A stretch of 64,000 bases of DNA from Myoxocephalus aenaeus (Eukaryota; Chordata; Actinopteri; Perciformes; Cottidae), in the NCBI GenBank assembly GCA_038501785.1, contig JBAMJR010000001.1, positions 2,718,501 to 2,782,500 of the forward strand. Direction: 5' to 3'. Shown here piece after piece: positions 50,684 through 63,676 of this stretch (within the stretch, counting starts at the first letter, position 1; each line of letters opens with the position of its first letter). The notes below the pieces were generated by a model. That model searched no databases and was not told the DNA's origin. It saw only the letters and a program-made list of their open reading frames with translations. The position numbers and the translations under genes are program-made.

Positions 50684-53600
50684 ATGCCAGTGCAGGCGGC
50701 CCAGTGGACAGAGTTTCTGTCCTGCCCCATCTGCTACAATGAGTTTGACAGCAGCGGCCACCAGCCCATCAGCCTGGGCTGCTCCCACACGGTGTGTAAG
50801 ACCTGCCTCCACAAACTGCACCGCAAGGCCTGCCCCTTCGACCAGACGCCAATCAGCACCGATATCGACCTGCTGCCGGTCAACTGTGCCCTGCTGCAGC
50901 TGGTCGGAGCTCAGGTGAGTCGGGAAGGCAGAAGGCGGGATTGAGTGAAAGCTTTATGTGTGTCTGTGTCCTGTGTGTGCTCATGATGTGTGTCTCTTAG
51001 GTTCCAGATGTGCAACAGGTGAGCCTGAGCAGCGCAGCAGAAGTTGAGAACTACGAGGCGTGCAAGGTGTGCGTAGAAGAGCTGGCTCTCTACCTGAAAC
51101 CTATTAGCGGAGCAAAAGGTTTGTGTGCATGTCTGTTTTTGAGTTTTTGCTGGTACATTTTCTTGATTTTTTAATCTGTGGGCATCTGTGAAAGAGAATG
51201 AAGCTTTTCATACGTGCGTGGGCTGCCGTTGAGCTGCCTGTGCAACTTGGCATTCACGCTTCTCACACTTCACATGGCGCCTGAAAGCTGTACTTTTATG
51301 GCACTGTGGGAAAATGCATCTCTTCGCTTAAGAAAGATTGACCTCCCTGAAATGACAAGCAGTTTCCGCTTGTTTATTCAGCCAATTCTGGCAGCATTCA
51401 ATCTTTTTGGCAAATTAGATTTGACTTTGTCATGCTCTGGTTCCCTAAGACGCACAAACCATTGGTTGGAGATTAGATGCACGGCGAACCTTTCAATGCT
51501 CATCTTTCCATTAAGAGGCTTGTAAATCCCACATACATAGCGGATTATGAAATACTTTAACAGAGTTGAATTAAGACAAAATCAATTAAATACACAAAGC
51601 CTGCAAACTAAAGTAAATGTTCCACACTCTTTTGTCACTTTTTGCAGGTGTGGCGACTCTGAGTCCAAGCGTGCTCAGTCGGCCGATGCAGAGGAAGCTG
51701 GTGACCTTGGTGAACTGCCAGCTGGTGGAGGAAGAGGGCCGTGTGCGGGCGGTGCGGGCGGGCCGGTCGCTGGGGGAACGAACCGTAACCGAGCTCATCC
51801 TGCAGCACCAGAACCCACAGCAGCTCTCTGCCAACCTGTGGGCAGCGGTGAGGGCGCGGGGCTGCCAGTTCCTGGGACCTGGTAGGTGTGAATGGCATAC
51901 GACACGCACATATCAGTGATATCAACGTTGTGCTCCAAGGCACAAACACAGAGATGTATGAGGGAATCAATACATGTGATTTCTAAGACATTTGAATGTA
52001 TTTTTTAGGCAGATTCCACACATGTCTTTGTTTTGTAGATCTGAGGGAGACTTGCATTAGTAAAGTAAGTTTAAGAACAATGAAGTGCCATCTTGCCCTT
52101 ATTGCTGCTATTGCTGTAAGCCTGTTGGTTTTATGCAATTATTTGAGTTTATTTTTAGCAGTTTGACGTGTACATTTAAAGGAATTAGTTGCCTTTCAGC
52201 TGACTGTACAATGGCCTTATTCAACAAAATCTTGGTTTTCAAGTACGATAGTACTTTCTATTCAGTCTGTATATTAATATTCTTCTCTACTGTTTTACTG
52301 CTTATATTTATTTATATTACTTGTTTCTATTGTATTATTGTATTATTCTTTTATTCACTTGTGAGCAAGGCTGCTGTAATCCTGTAATTTCCCCACTGCG
52401 GGACTAATAAAGGATTATCTTATTTTATCTTATCTTAAAAGTCCGAAGAAAAGTCTACGTCTGATTTACAACGGGTTCTTAAACCGCAGAGTTGTTCGTA
52501 CCTGTGCTATTAGTAATCCCATTGTCCTCGTAAATAGAAGGTGTGTGCCAGTTGATTCTACTTCGCAGGTGAACACCCTGCTAATCCACACAAAAGGCTA
52601 TGTGACTGCAGGGCCGTGTGCACACACAGAACATGAAAGGAAAAGTTGAGCATAAAGTTAAGAATGCTCAAACGATAGTCTAAAGAGAGTAGAGCACCGG
52701 ACCAACGTTTATGATATTTGGAAATCAGCAAAACCAACACTAATACAATGTTAATGCTACAGAGAAGAGCTATACACATTGTAAATCAATCTAAATGTTA
52801 CAGACAAACCAACACACCCTTTATTAACTTACATGCTAACTAAAAATATTGTTATAAATTGAAATAATAAAAGAAAATAACGAATAACATGTAAACACTC
52901 AAATGTGCGTGGATTCTGTTCTTACCAAAGAACAAATCCCACATTAGAAAACAGTGGTGAATGTCATAACTTTCTTATTAAGAACCTTTGGTGAATATGG
53001 CCCAGTGTGTGCAGAAGTTACCTTGTAAATTGCCTATTCAGATTGCCTCATCAAACTGACTGATGGTTCTGGTACCCGGTGTCCTGTGATGATTACTCAT
53101 AGGGCAGATTCTGACTGGGAAACTGTTTCTCATCATGATAACAGAAAGAGTCTGAAAGTCTGAGGACACCTGGCTCCAAGAACCTCTATGTGTTAGAAAT
53201 AGATTTGTTTGTTTGATTTGTCAATTAAAACATGCATTGTGTTCTTCCATCCTCCCACCATTCTCACCTCTTGCTGTCATCCGCCGTACACCCACATCCC
53301 CCCTCCATCTCTCCCTCATCAGCTATGCAGGAAGATGCTCTGAAGCTAGTTTTACTGGCTCTGGAGGATGGCTCAGCTTTGTCCAGGAAGGTGTTGGTTT
53401 TGTTCGTGGTCCAAAAGCTCGAGGCTCGGTTCCCCCAGGCGTCCAAAACCAGCATAGGACACGTGGTGCAGCTTCTCTACAGGGCCTCCTGCTTCAAGGT
53501 GCACGCAACATGAATAAGCATAAACACACATCAAACACATCAATATGCACATGCTAGGTCATGTGAGCAAGCTGCACTAATAAAATACTTTATCTAAAAA

Positions 53601-56600
53601 AACATCTTTGAATGTAATCTACGTCAAACTGAACAAAATAACCTCAGTTTGCTGCTGTCCCAAGAACCCAAGACATAACAATTGACCTGATTAAAAGAAG
53701 GGTATTTAAATAGACCGCCACATATTCCTTTACTGCAGAGATAGTGCTCCAAATTAATTCCTTTATTTATGTCAGCAGTTGTAAAGGTATTTTACAAATG
53801 TGTTATTCCTGTCAGTTTAGGTATAATGTGTTTCACTTAATACATCAAAATATATTAAAGACATAAAAACCTTTTCAACTGTAGGTTAAGCTCCAACTTA
53901 ACATGAGCCTGTCTGACATTGAGGTATTATAACTGGCTAAATGGGTTGCCCATACTACTAATATATTATATTGCATACAAGTCATATCTATAATGAGATG
54001 CGTGTGTGTATTTCTGTGCCTGTTATTTGATGACAGACATTGCTGGTCGGACAGAAATGCTCCTGATGGAACAGCAGTCTATATTTGCCCTTGTTGCCCC
54101 GCCTTGCAGGACAGAGACAGAGAGCTCAGAAATGCAGAGAAAGATGGGTGAGAGTGCAGGAACAGTAACAAAGCAGACAGAGGATGGACAGCAGTAATGA
54201 AATCTGATTCTTTCGGTTGTAATTTTGACTGTTAAACTTGTCAGATTTGTAAGTGATGCAGTTGCTGGATGTGTGTGTGTGTGTGGTGTGTGTGTTGGTG
54301 TCTTATGATGATGACTCATAGGGCAGATTCTGAACTGGGGGAAATCCCTTTGTCTGATCTGAATTTTAATTTATGAGTCTGAAGACGCCACACACCGGCA
54401 AACTGACAACTCGATACATTGGGTTACATTTCATTGGAAAATTGCAAATATGACACTTGGCTTCCCATATCAAAATACAGTTTTATTTTAAAGGAATATG
54501 TAACCCTGAAATTGTATTATCCCATTAGCGACTCCGGTTTCACTGGAAACGCTGCAATGAAATACACACTGAAGGCAAAATAGAAACAAGTTATGCAGCG
54601 TTTTTGAAAGGTACATTATAACTAAACACTCTCAGATAACACTGAGAGTTTCAGCCTATACACACAAACATGAATCATCCCTGGACAATCAATTCTTAAA
54701 TAGAATTCAAATTAAATAAATAGAATTTCATGCCAGCTGAAATCCAAAAATCTACTGACAACTTTCTTGGATGGGATTAACAAGAAGTGAAGTTTCATGT
54801 AAGAGGGAGGATGAATGATTGTTTTTTCATTCGTTTCGTATCAAGGACAAAAGTCTTACAAAAAAGTAACAATGCGCCCATACCCTCTTTGCTTTCCTCG
54901 TCTTGGTTCTCCCTCCTTCTTATTCTCTCTCCCTCCACCGTCTGTCAGGTCACTAAGCGGGATGAAGACTCCTCACTGATGCAGCTGAAAGAAGAATTTC
55001 GAACATATGAGGCTCTCCGGAGAGAACATGATGCTCAGATCGTCCACATTGCCATGGAGGCGGGCCTACGAATTTCACCCGAGCAGTGGTCTTCTCTGCT
55101 GTACGGAGACCTGGTCCACAAGTCACATATGCAGTCTATTATTGACAAGGTACCGGTGTGATGCATATGCCCGTCATTAGTAACAGGCTTTCATTCCACT
55201 CATCATTATTGATGAACTCACTTTTTAATGTTCACACATTGGGCATAACAAGCCTCTGGAGAACAGAAGCACAGGACAAATTCATCTATTCTTTATTTTC
55301 TTTTAAAGACTCACTCTCCTCTTCTGTCTTCTGCTCCAGTTGCAGTCTCCAGAGTCGTTTGCAAAGAGCGTTCAGGAGCTGACGATCGTTCTGCAGAGGA
55401 CAGGAGACCCCGCCAACCTCACAAGCCTTAGACCACATCTAGAGCTACTCGCCAACATCGACCACAACCCAGGTGCGTCAGTTTGTTTCACAGTATTCAT
55501 CTGCATGAATGCCAATGAGTCTGAATGACTCACACTTGTCCTGGGCTTGTCCTGTTCCACAAAGATTAATGAGATTGAAAAGTGAAGCAAATAGGCAAGC
55601 TGTGGCTCTCGCATACCAAAATGCAATTAAAAAAAGCACAAAAGAGAAGATTAAAACTACTGATTGATCCTGTGTGTTGAAGCAGAACAACAACGGTTAC
55701 AAATATTATGGCACTCGGAAATATATTTAGTTTTTTGGAGTCTTGACTTAACTTGGTTTCACTTGGATGGATTGCCATGACAACGGGTCCCTTGTCATGT
55801 GACCCCTCTGGTAACATGTTAAATGTGTCCAGCACTGGTTTATGACCAAATACATGCAAAACGAATGGCATTTCCATCAGCGTTACCTAATGTTAGCATG
55901 CTAACATGCTAAACTAGGATCGTGAAGACCGCAAACATGACATCTGCAACATCAGCATGTCGTCGTGAGCATGTTGGCATAATGTTAGTGTTTAGCTCAA
56001 AGCACTGTGCTTAAGTACAGCCTCACAGAGCTGCTAGCATGGCTGCAGACGCTCCTCCAAAAAGTACACCAGCTAGAGCGTTTTACACTACAATCTCAAT
56101 TATGTCAAATCCACAGTCAAATCTATTGAGGTTTTTGAGACTTTGCACAGTGACCAGACTCTCTTCTGAACAGACTGTGTTGTCGATCTGTTTGCAGATG
56201 CCCCGGCACCATCATGGGAGGAGCTGGAAAGTGTGATGCTGGCTGTGAAGTTGGTGGTTCATGGACTAGTGGAATTCATACAGAACTTCAGCAAGAAGAG
56301 CCACGATGCTCCGCAGGTACACTGATTATAACAATTATATTAATTAAAATAGATCAATGCAATAAATTAGATGAGCTGAAGGTCATGTAAGAGATCATAA
56401 ACATCATATTTGCCCAGTGGAAAAGTGCAGAATCGTAAGTTGTACTGCTGCTCCATTCAGGAACTGTAGAAGGCCGTTGACATGAAAGATAAGATGTTCA
56501 CACTATTTTCCTTTGCTAAACACTAAAACAAAATAAAGTTCAGTCCCAGATTCATGCACTCTTAATCAAAATGGTTACAGTACAAAAAAGAGTACATTCA

Positions 56601-59600
56601 GAATAAATTAACTTGTGTCGTCATCCCAGGCATGCTATCATGACTTTTTGTCCTCTGCAAAGTGAGACATTTTGTGGGTTAAAGGATTTTTTTGCATATT
56701 AGAAAATAAAATGTAAAAGCTGACTGATCACACACTGTAAATCAATAAATGTTTTTTTTATGTTCACTATGCCAACAATTTTCAAAATGGCATCCCTGCC
56801 ATAAACACTTAAGTTGTTTTCCATCAGGAATGTACCACAAAAGCTGTTAATAAAAGATTGTAGTCTTTTATCCAAAACGTACATGCATTGTTTTTTTAAA
56901 TTTTGTATGTGCATTGCATCTGTACATTTTGCAGCCTCAGGCTAACAGCAAGTACAAGACCAGCATGTGTCGAGACCTTCGTCAGCAAGGAGGCTGTCCG
57001 AGAGGAACCAACTGTACATTTGCACACACACAGGATGAGCTCGAGAAGTGAGTCCTGTTTCTACACAGCCTTCTCCAAACCCACCTTTTTCATTGGATTT
57101 GATTAATTTAATCGTGTATTTATTTACGAGAGGATTTACAAACGGTCCTCAGTGCAAATATCTAATCACATGTTTATTTAGATGTTTTCCTTTGAGCAAC
57201 ACATAACCTATCCCCATAGTACTGAATTTCCCTGTTGTCCCGTCTTCTCTTTACAGATTTAGACTGAGAAACAAGAAGAGCAGCAGCGTGGGCCGCACAT
57301 TCCCGTTAGCACCGGGGGTTATGGGTAAAACCTTCACCATGGAGGGCAGCCTCCACACAGACGTGTCTACAGACATGGGGCATGGCCTCAAAGGCACAGG
57401 GGAGAACTCAGACTCCCTGACAGAGGGAGTGTCCAGCCTGACTCACCCTCAACTCATCTCCAGTGGGGCTGACATGATGGAGGAAATGAGTAGAGCGCTG
57501 CCAAATGTATCCAATGCGGCTAACGGATCCAACGGGCTGTCTACCCGAAACACATCAGGGTCAACTGAACAGTAAGATTATTCATCCACTTATTGACTGA
57601 TGCTTTTATGCCTTCTATTTTTGGGCTTTTTACCACGTGACGAGCCTAATATTTCGTCTGATTCTTCAGATCTGCCAAAATGAATATAGGCAATAAGTAA
57701 TTAAGCAATATAATAATACATAATATATACATGTATATTTGCATGCATGGTTCGAAACTTCCACTTGTAACAGAAATGAATTTAAATACATTTACATTTG
57801 ATTAAATCTAGTCAAATCCACATTTACAAGTCACCTGATATGTGGTTTGGAACACATTTTGGCAGGGGAGTGTTGTCGGGTAAGTCTGACCTTTGGTATC
57901 TCCAACTCATTCATATGTTCCTTCTTTCTCTTCCCGTTGTCGTTCTGCCCACCAGGAAGCCCATCTCACCTCCCAGGACTCCAGTCAACCACTCCTTAAC
58001 GTCATCTCCCTTGACAACAGTTGGGCGGGGTGATGTGGGCGCTCCTCTGCCCAAACATGGTCAGTTCCTGCTGCGTGCACCACATCCTTCTCAGGCGTCA
58101 GAGCTGTACTATCAGGAGCCCCACTCTGCATACGACACGCCCCATTATCAACCAGCCTGTGAGTCAATCGTTAAATGAAAGCTTCTATTTAAAAAAAATA
58201 AAAAATACTTTATGTTTTCTTGGCAAAGTGCAAATGAATGTGCTCTTCTCTCCGTCATCTTCCCCCCTCCTCTCCAGCAGGTTCTTACTACCAATCTACT
58301 CTTCATGCTCCTCACAAGCCCTGCATGGCTCGCTTCCTTCGATCCTCCAACGTCCCAGAATCCTCTCTGCCGCCCTCCATTGGCCCTCTGCCGTCTTCCT
58401 ACCCTAGTGACCCCCAAGCGTCGCACCCACCTTCCTCCTCTTCTTCGGGGTACCCGCCACACCCGCCTAGAGATCGGATGGGAGCACCTGCCTTCCATCA
58501 CCACCCGGGGCAGCCTCAATATGGGCCTCTGGCTCCTGCTCATGGTGTTTACGCTCCCCTCTATGACAGCAGGAGAGTCTGGAGGCCTCAGGTGAGCCGT
58601 CTGTTTACAATCATGCGACTGGTAATTTCATTATTCTGTGACTTACTCTGGTATTGATGATGATTATTATCATCAACAGCTGTACCACAGAGAGGATGCC
58701 AGGAGTAACTCACTGCCTCCAGAGGTGCTGCATTCCTCTGTCTACCAGCCTCCACTCAGGGAGAGATTCAACTCTCTAGACAGTAACTACTGCTCTGGAG
58801 CTGAACACCGCGCAGGCCTACACAGGGTAGGCGAAATAACGTGCATCTTATAGCCGTGGGGAATACTCTCCTCTGATTGGCTGAAGGGATTTATTTTTAG
58901 ATGACAGCACACCTCTGACGTAACTGCTGCGTCACAAACTGTACTAACTGGCTGTTACTTGGCTCCAGCATCTCCCACTTGTGTGAGTGGCGGTAATTCC
59001 AAGGTGCACAGTAGCAGTTCAAGCATAGGATCTATTTCAAGGGTATAATACCTTAAATAGCAGTGTATTTTAATGAATGATAAGCGGGCTATAAGAAAGA
59101 TAATCCACATTGAGCCATGCAATAATTAAAGAATAATGCTCTTTACTGAGGGTTATATTAAAATGACTTTCTGTCTGTTTTTCTTTTCACTATGTCATAA
59201 ACCATCTCTTATGTAGCTTCCAGTATATCCAGTGAAAATAATTCTGTATTAATCGATGTTTGTCTGTCTTGCATTGAACAGTTTTATTGCCGAGTTCTTT
59301 TCAGCAACGTTTCCTTTCCTTTGCTCCTCTTTTTACACCCACATATCATCTCACCTCTACCTTCCCTGCCAGCTACAGAGCTGCAGTTTGTAGCTTCAAC
59401 CTCCTCTGTAGTCCTCCCACTTCTCACCCAAATATGTTTCTGCCTCCCCCACTCTCGTCTCTCCTTCTCACATCATCTTATAGCGTTACCAGTATGACTA
59501 CTGTAGCTCTACAGTATATTTCACAAACAACGCTGTCTGGCCACAATACCTGTGATAAAGATTATTAATACAGGGCACAGTCTCCGAGATATCATTTTTT

Positions 59601-62600
59601 ATAAGGTAAATTGAGATTTTTGCAGCAAGGATTTGAAGAACATGTTCTCAGTTGTGCAGGAGGAAACACACATTTTGTGATAGCAACACCTATACATTGC
59701 AATGCAATGCAGTGCAATAGCCCTGCAAATAAAATATTCATTTTCCAGGTGGAAAAAGCCTTACATTTAACTACAAGCTAATACAAAACCACTAATAACT
59801 GCAAGAGTGTTTTTAGTTGTTTTATCTTTGAATAAACAGCTCGATAGGGTCTAAATAAAAAGGGCACTTTAGAAGCATTGCTATTTTTATTGGAGAGTTG
59901 TTGTACAGCTGTTTTTATTGTTTCCACCCCCACATCTTCAGAAAAGTCTGCCCCTATGTCTAGACCTCGACCAAACATAAAAAGCAGTCAGAGCAGATAG
60001 AGGAAGATTGATTTTTGGCAGTTATGAGTTGTCAATTATGGCTTCACTAAACTGGTAATTAGGATGTTTAAAAATATGATTATGTTTCTAAGTATCTCCT
60101 CTCTTTTCTCCTCCTCACTCTTCCTGTCTTGCCGAACGCTCCGCTCCCTCAGGATTATGGCCGTGTTCCTCTCGGCTACGAGGATCTGTTCAGAAGGAAG
60201 CAGGAACAGTGGGCTCACCATCACCACCATCACAACACCAACAGGCCCTCCCAGTCCTCCCCCATCTTCACCATCGATTTTGCAACGGAGGTAGCGAGCA
60301 AATAAGAGACACAACATGTGTACACTCGCAAACACACAGAGCATGGTTCAGGGTGTTTATGGGCATGACAGTTACAATTAGAATGCCTCCGTGACCGGTT
60401 TGTTAATAGTTTGACTGCAGCCACCTGAGAAATAAATGACTTGTGTGATTTAACATTTTTTAAATATGTAGGATTAAATTCCAATCCCAAAAGCTTGCGC
60501 CTCAGCTGTGCCCAATGCTATTTTAGTGGGGGATAGTTGCTTAGCAACTGTGGAGGGAGATATCATAGCAATGCACAATTGTGGCGTATGTGCATGTGTG
60601 GGTGTGTGTGTGCGAGAGAGAGAGATGGAGAAAGCGAGAGGAGAGACTTTAACAAGCAGTGACTCAGACTTTCGGCGGAGTAAAGCATTGTTGAACAGCA
60701 TGTCAGATAGTGCTGATTAAAGATGCCACAAGGACTTTTTAAGTGATTGTGCATTAATCTAAATTAAATGTGTATGCCTCTACGTAACAAGACCAGCTGA
60801 AAGATGCACTATTTCTGTGTCAGGATATCCAGTGCTCGTCACGAGGATGGCAGCAAACTGGTACCAGGTCAGCAATGCCAGTGGGATAATTAATTCAAAT
60901 TTATAAGCACCTAAGGCTGGTGTGAGGTGTGTAAGCCCTCTTAAAAATTACACCGTGTGTTTAATATTCATTTCACATCACACCTCTAAGCAATTTAGAG
61001 TCTTTTTCACCTAATCTGGACTGTGAGAGAAAATTGGAGCCACTGGTAGAACCCCATGTAGAAAGCTGGTGAAGGTGACAGAGTTTACCGCTTATTATTA
61101 TTATTGTATTTAATATTATTATGTTATTATTATACACATTACATAGCCTTAACTTACCAGCTGCTTTCATAAAACACTGCTACTGGGCCTCTCTCTTTCT
61201 GTGTCTTTAAATCAAATGCTCGCAGGATGAGTTATGTTTACAAATGCATTTCCCTCCATCATTTTTAAACGCCTCTCTGTCTTTCAGCATGTGGAGAGCA
61301 GTGGAGGCCAGTGTATGGGGTGCAGGTTCAGAGGCGAGGAAAGTTTAGCACACTACTCTCCGTGGTCCTGTGGAACCATCGGCCCCTGTCTCAGCCCTTT
61401 TGAGCCCGAAACGCTCGCCCACACCTCGACTCACTCCTGCTCAGAGCACTCGGTGAGACTCTTACCACATCCTCAAGTAGGCGCAGACACACATCTGAAG
61501 ACAAATTATTTTTTCATTTCAATATCTCTGCGGCAGTGTATGGGTGTGTTTGAACGGCGTCCATGTTTTTCTCATGCAGGAGTTGGACAGTAACGGCGGT
61601 GGAGGAGGAGGTGGCGTCGGTGGCAGCGTCGGTGGAGGAGGGAAGCGATGGCTCCATTCGTTGGATCATTACCGGCGCTTGAAAGACGAGGACCCGATCA
61701 TTCCCTTTAGTGAGGGGCCCATTATCTCCAAGTGGGGTGCCATATCCAGGGCATCTCGCACGGGCTACCACACCACCGACCCTATCCAAGCCACGGCCTG
61801 CCAGGGCAGCGCCAATACCACACCCATCAACTTTAAAGGTTAGGATTCATATTTCACATGTTTTTTGTGGATGTATTTATTTTTCTTGAATTTCTCTCTG
61901 TCTCAGAATTTGTTGGATATTTCCTATTACTGTAATGCAGCTGTGTACTGTCCTTTAACTTCAAGGCCTTTGTAAACTGTGTTTAATTTACAGATGCATG
62001 AAACATAATCATATTAAATTGATTGTATTGTAAGGTAAATGTTCCATTGACTTCTTTCTTTGTTTTTTCTCTCAAAGATTACAACCACCACTTGGATCAC
62101 AGCGACTACAGGTGGAGCTCCAGAGGATCCGACTCCTCCAGTCACTCCAGTTTCCTAGAGAGGTACGACACGTTCACACTCACTTTTTTTAATTTATTGC
62201 ATCTTAATTTCCTTCAAGTCTTACATTTAACTACGGGGAAACGCACAGAAGGGAGAACTGAACAGGAAACAATTTAAACCTTTAAATTCACAACCTGCTA
62301 CAACAAAACAGGTGAACATGATGAAGGCAATTTCACAGTACCGGTTTCTGATTGTTCTAAACACATTTGCTCTCACTTGTCCTCTCTCATCACTTTCGCC
62401 AATCTCCTTGTGCCGCAGTCATTTCCTCTCTGTAGTCAGACTAAAAATAGTGACGCTAGCTGGTTGATAAAAAACCCACCGGGCAGCCAAGAAATGGAGT
62501 CATGAAAGCACTCTGCACTGACTGTCTAAATCACAATATGTTTCATCATACTGACATACTATTTTCATGACCTTGAATGAATCTTATTTTTACACAGTGC

Positions 62601-63591
62601 TGTCCATTTAGTAGGCCATTATTGCACGATGCAATGTATTTCTTTTATTTGACCATTTCATTATTTTCTACTGATGTCAAGGGTGTTGTTAAAAAAATAG
62701 GGAGCAATTGTCTGTATTTGTTTGTGTTTTAGTGAGCAGCTTTGCGCATCAGCGCTTCACTGCCGCCGAACTTCGATAAGCAGTGGAGAGAAGATCGTGT
62801 CTGACCTGCATGCCCTTCAGACTGCCGCCTACAGCCGGGATCGGGGCCGGGCCGAAAGCGAACCGGACCCGGAACGAGACATCGAGCTCGAACTGTGCGC
62901 TCTTGACTTGGAGGATTCAGACCACCAGGAGATCAAGTCTCAGGTTGGTATAATTAAGTGAATCACACCAGTGTTGGTAAAAAAACAACAACACATAGAC
63001 ACCAATGTCTGTGATGCTGCTTGACTATTTCTAAAGAGATGTTTTGATGCTTGGAGTTGAATTTGTCTAACTACAGTCGGAACTTTTTGAAATCGAAAGA
63101 TTTCTACATTAAAGCAGAAATTACAAGTACAACCAAAGCTCTTAATCATCTTTCTTTTTAATCATGTTTGCCTCTCAGGAGGCTTTAGACATGGCCACCT
63201 CGTCTCAGGATGCTTCCCACCTCCTCCCACCACTCTGCTCCTCTCCCCTCCTCTCCTCTCCGGTGGAGGAGCATCCCCACACAGAGGAAAAGATGGATGC
63301 TCACCTACTGAAAAAGATGGCCTTCAGGTGAATTAACATGTTAACCGGTCTTTCACAAGGGCGCCCTCGGTCAGAGTCGTCTTTAACTTGGCTTTGATTC
63401 CTTGATTCCTTTAATCCATCCTCCCTCTCTTTCTGTTTTCCAGGAAGTCTCTGTCTCCTGGAGGGTTGGTCTCAGGAGGTCTGGGCGTTGGCAGGCTTGT
63501 GCTGCGTACTGGACCTCCTCGACTGGGGGACAATTCGACCCGGGGTTGTCCGGAAACGCCCGGGACAGAGATGCTGCTGAATGGAAGCTAA
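50684..63591 (+). CDS. rc3h2: Roquin-2 (RING and CCCH zinc-finger mRNA-decay regulator)
   Basis: Cytoplasmic RNA-binding protein that recognises stem-loop decay elements in mRNA 3' UTRs through its ROQ domain and recruits deadenylation. Exons: 50684-50914, 51001-51118, 51648-51881, 53323-53498, 54949-55149, 55340-55472, 56198-56316, 56935-57047, 57257-57571, 57956-58158, 58278-58591, 58680-58826, 60153-60290, 61288-61452, 61580-61838, 62078-62162, 62733-62943, 63179-63327, 63444-63591. All join in phase, giving 1152 residues (human Roquin-2: about 1190). The start MPVQAAQWTEFLSCPIC is the family N-terminus. RING (about 14-53) has CPIC, CSHTVCKTC and CPFD. The HEPN/ROQ region (about 90-400) has LSRPMQRKLVTLVNCQL and HKSHMQSIIDK. 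The CCCH finger near 415-435 is C-x8-C-x5-C-x3-H. HYSPWSCGTIG and DPIIPFSEGPIISKWGAIS favour Roquin-2 over Roquin-1. The tail is ...MLLNGS. Confidence 0.97.
52380..52440 (+). repeat. LINE 3' tail with (TTATC)n end
   Basis: 'aatttccccactgcgggact' followed by 'aataaagga' and short TTATC/TTATT repeats is the typical 3' end of CR1/L2-like fish LINEs. The upstream AT-rich frame (52085-52387) may be part of the same decayed copy. Confidence 0.55.
53078..53170 (+). ncRNA. snord90: box C/D snoRNA, SNORD90-like (copy 1)
   Basis: A 93-nt unit in the rc3h2 intron between exons 51648-51881 and 53323-53498, about 150 nt upstream of the acceptor. The terminal stem GGTGTCCT (53078-53085) pairs exactly with AGGACACC (53163-53170). 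Box C GTGATGA is at 53086-53092, D' CTGA at 53111-53114, C'-like ATGATAA near 53135 and box D CTGA at 53160-53163. The D' guide ACTCATAGGGCAGATT contains ATAGGGCAGA, complementary to UCUGCCCUAU of 18S rRNA. The fifth nucleotide before D' then points at the U recalled as human 18S Um354. Human RC3H2 hosts SNORD90 (HBII-295), so host and guide agree. The motifs are seen; the target rests on remembered rRNA sequence. Confidence 0.85.
54297..54389 (+). ncRNA. snord90: box C/D snoRNA, SNORD90-like (copy 2)
   Basis: A second 93-nt unit in the next rc3h2 intron, between exons 53323-53498 and 54949-55149. The terminal stem GGTGTCTT (54297-54304) pairs with AAGACGCC (54382-54389) through one G-U. Box C ATGATGA is at 54305-54311 and box D CTGA at 54379-54382. 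The D' guide ACTCATAGGGCAGATT is identical to copy 1, while the region between D' and D has diverged, so only the guide seems to be held constant. It lies about 560 nt from the acceptor, farther than most intronic C/D snoRNAs, which may lower its processing efficiency. Confidence 0.82.
55740..56052. repeat. teleost dispersed repeat in an rc3h2 intron
   Basis: Carries 'gttagcatgctaacatgcta' and ends 'cacagagctgctagcatggc', which I recognise as a high-copy teleost element related in its left part to 30540-30650. Confidence 0.6.
58827..60152 (+). other. rc3h2: rc3h2 intron, nothing recognised
   Basis: A 1.3-kb intron. The open frame at 59287-59568 is pyrimidine-rich and does not match Roquin-2. 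No RNA or mobile element was identified. Confidence 0.5.
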
Positions 63592-63670
63592 GGGGACACA
63601 AAGTCAGACTCTGACCTGCGCTAAGTTAGAGCTGAGTTGCTTGCCCACAATCATGTCAATCATATGCCTA

Positions 63671-63676
63671 AATAAA
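63671..63676 (+). terminator. rc3h2: candidate poly(A) signal of rc3h2
   Basis: AATAAA 80 nt after the rc3h2 stop codon. Use of this early signal would give a very short 3' UTR; later signals beyond the window cannot be excluded. Confidence 0.45.

Noticed and set aside
52085..52387. Hydrophobic 100-residue frame in an rc3h2 intron
   Set aside because: AT-rich DNA next to a LINE tail; the hydrophobicity follows from T-rich codons.
58148..58543. Arg/Gly-rich minus-strand frame
   Set aside because: Antisense shadow of rc3h2 exon 58278-58591.
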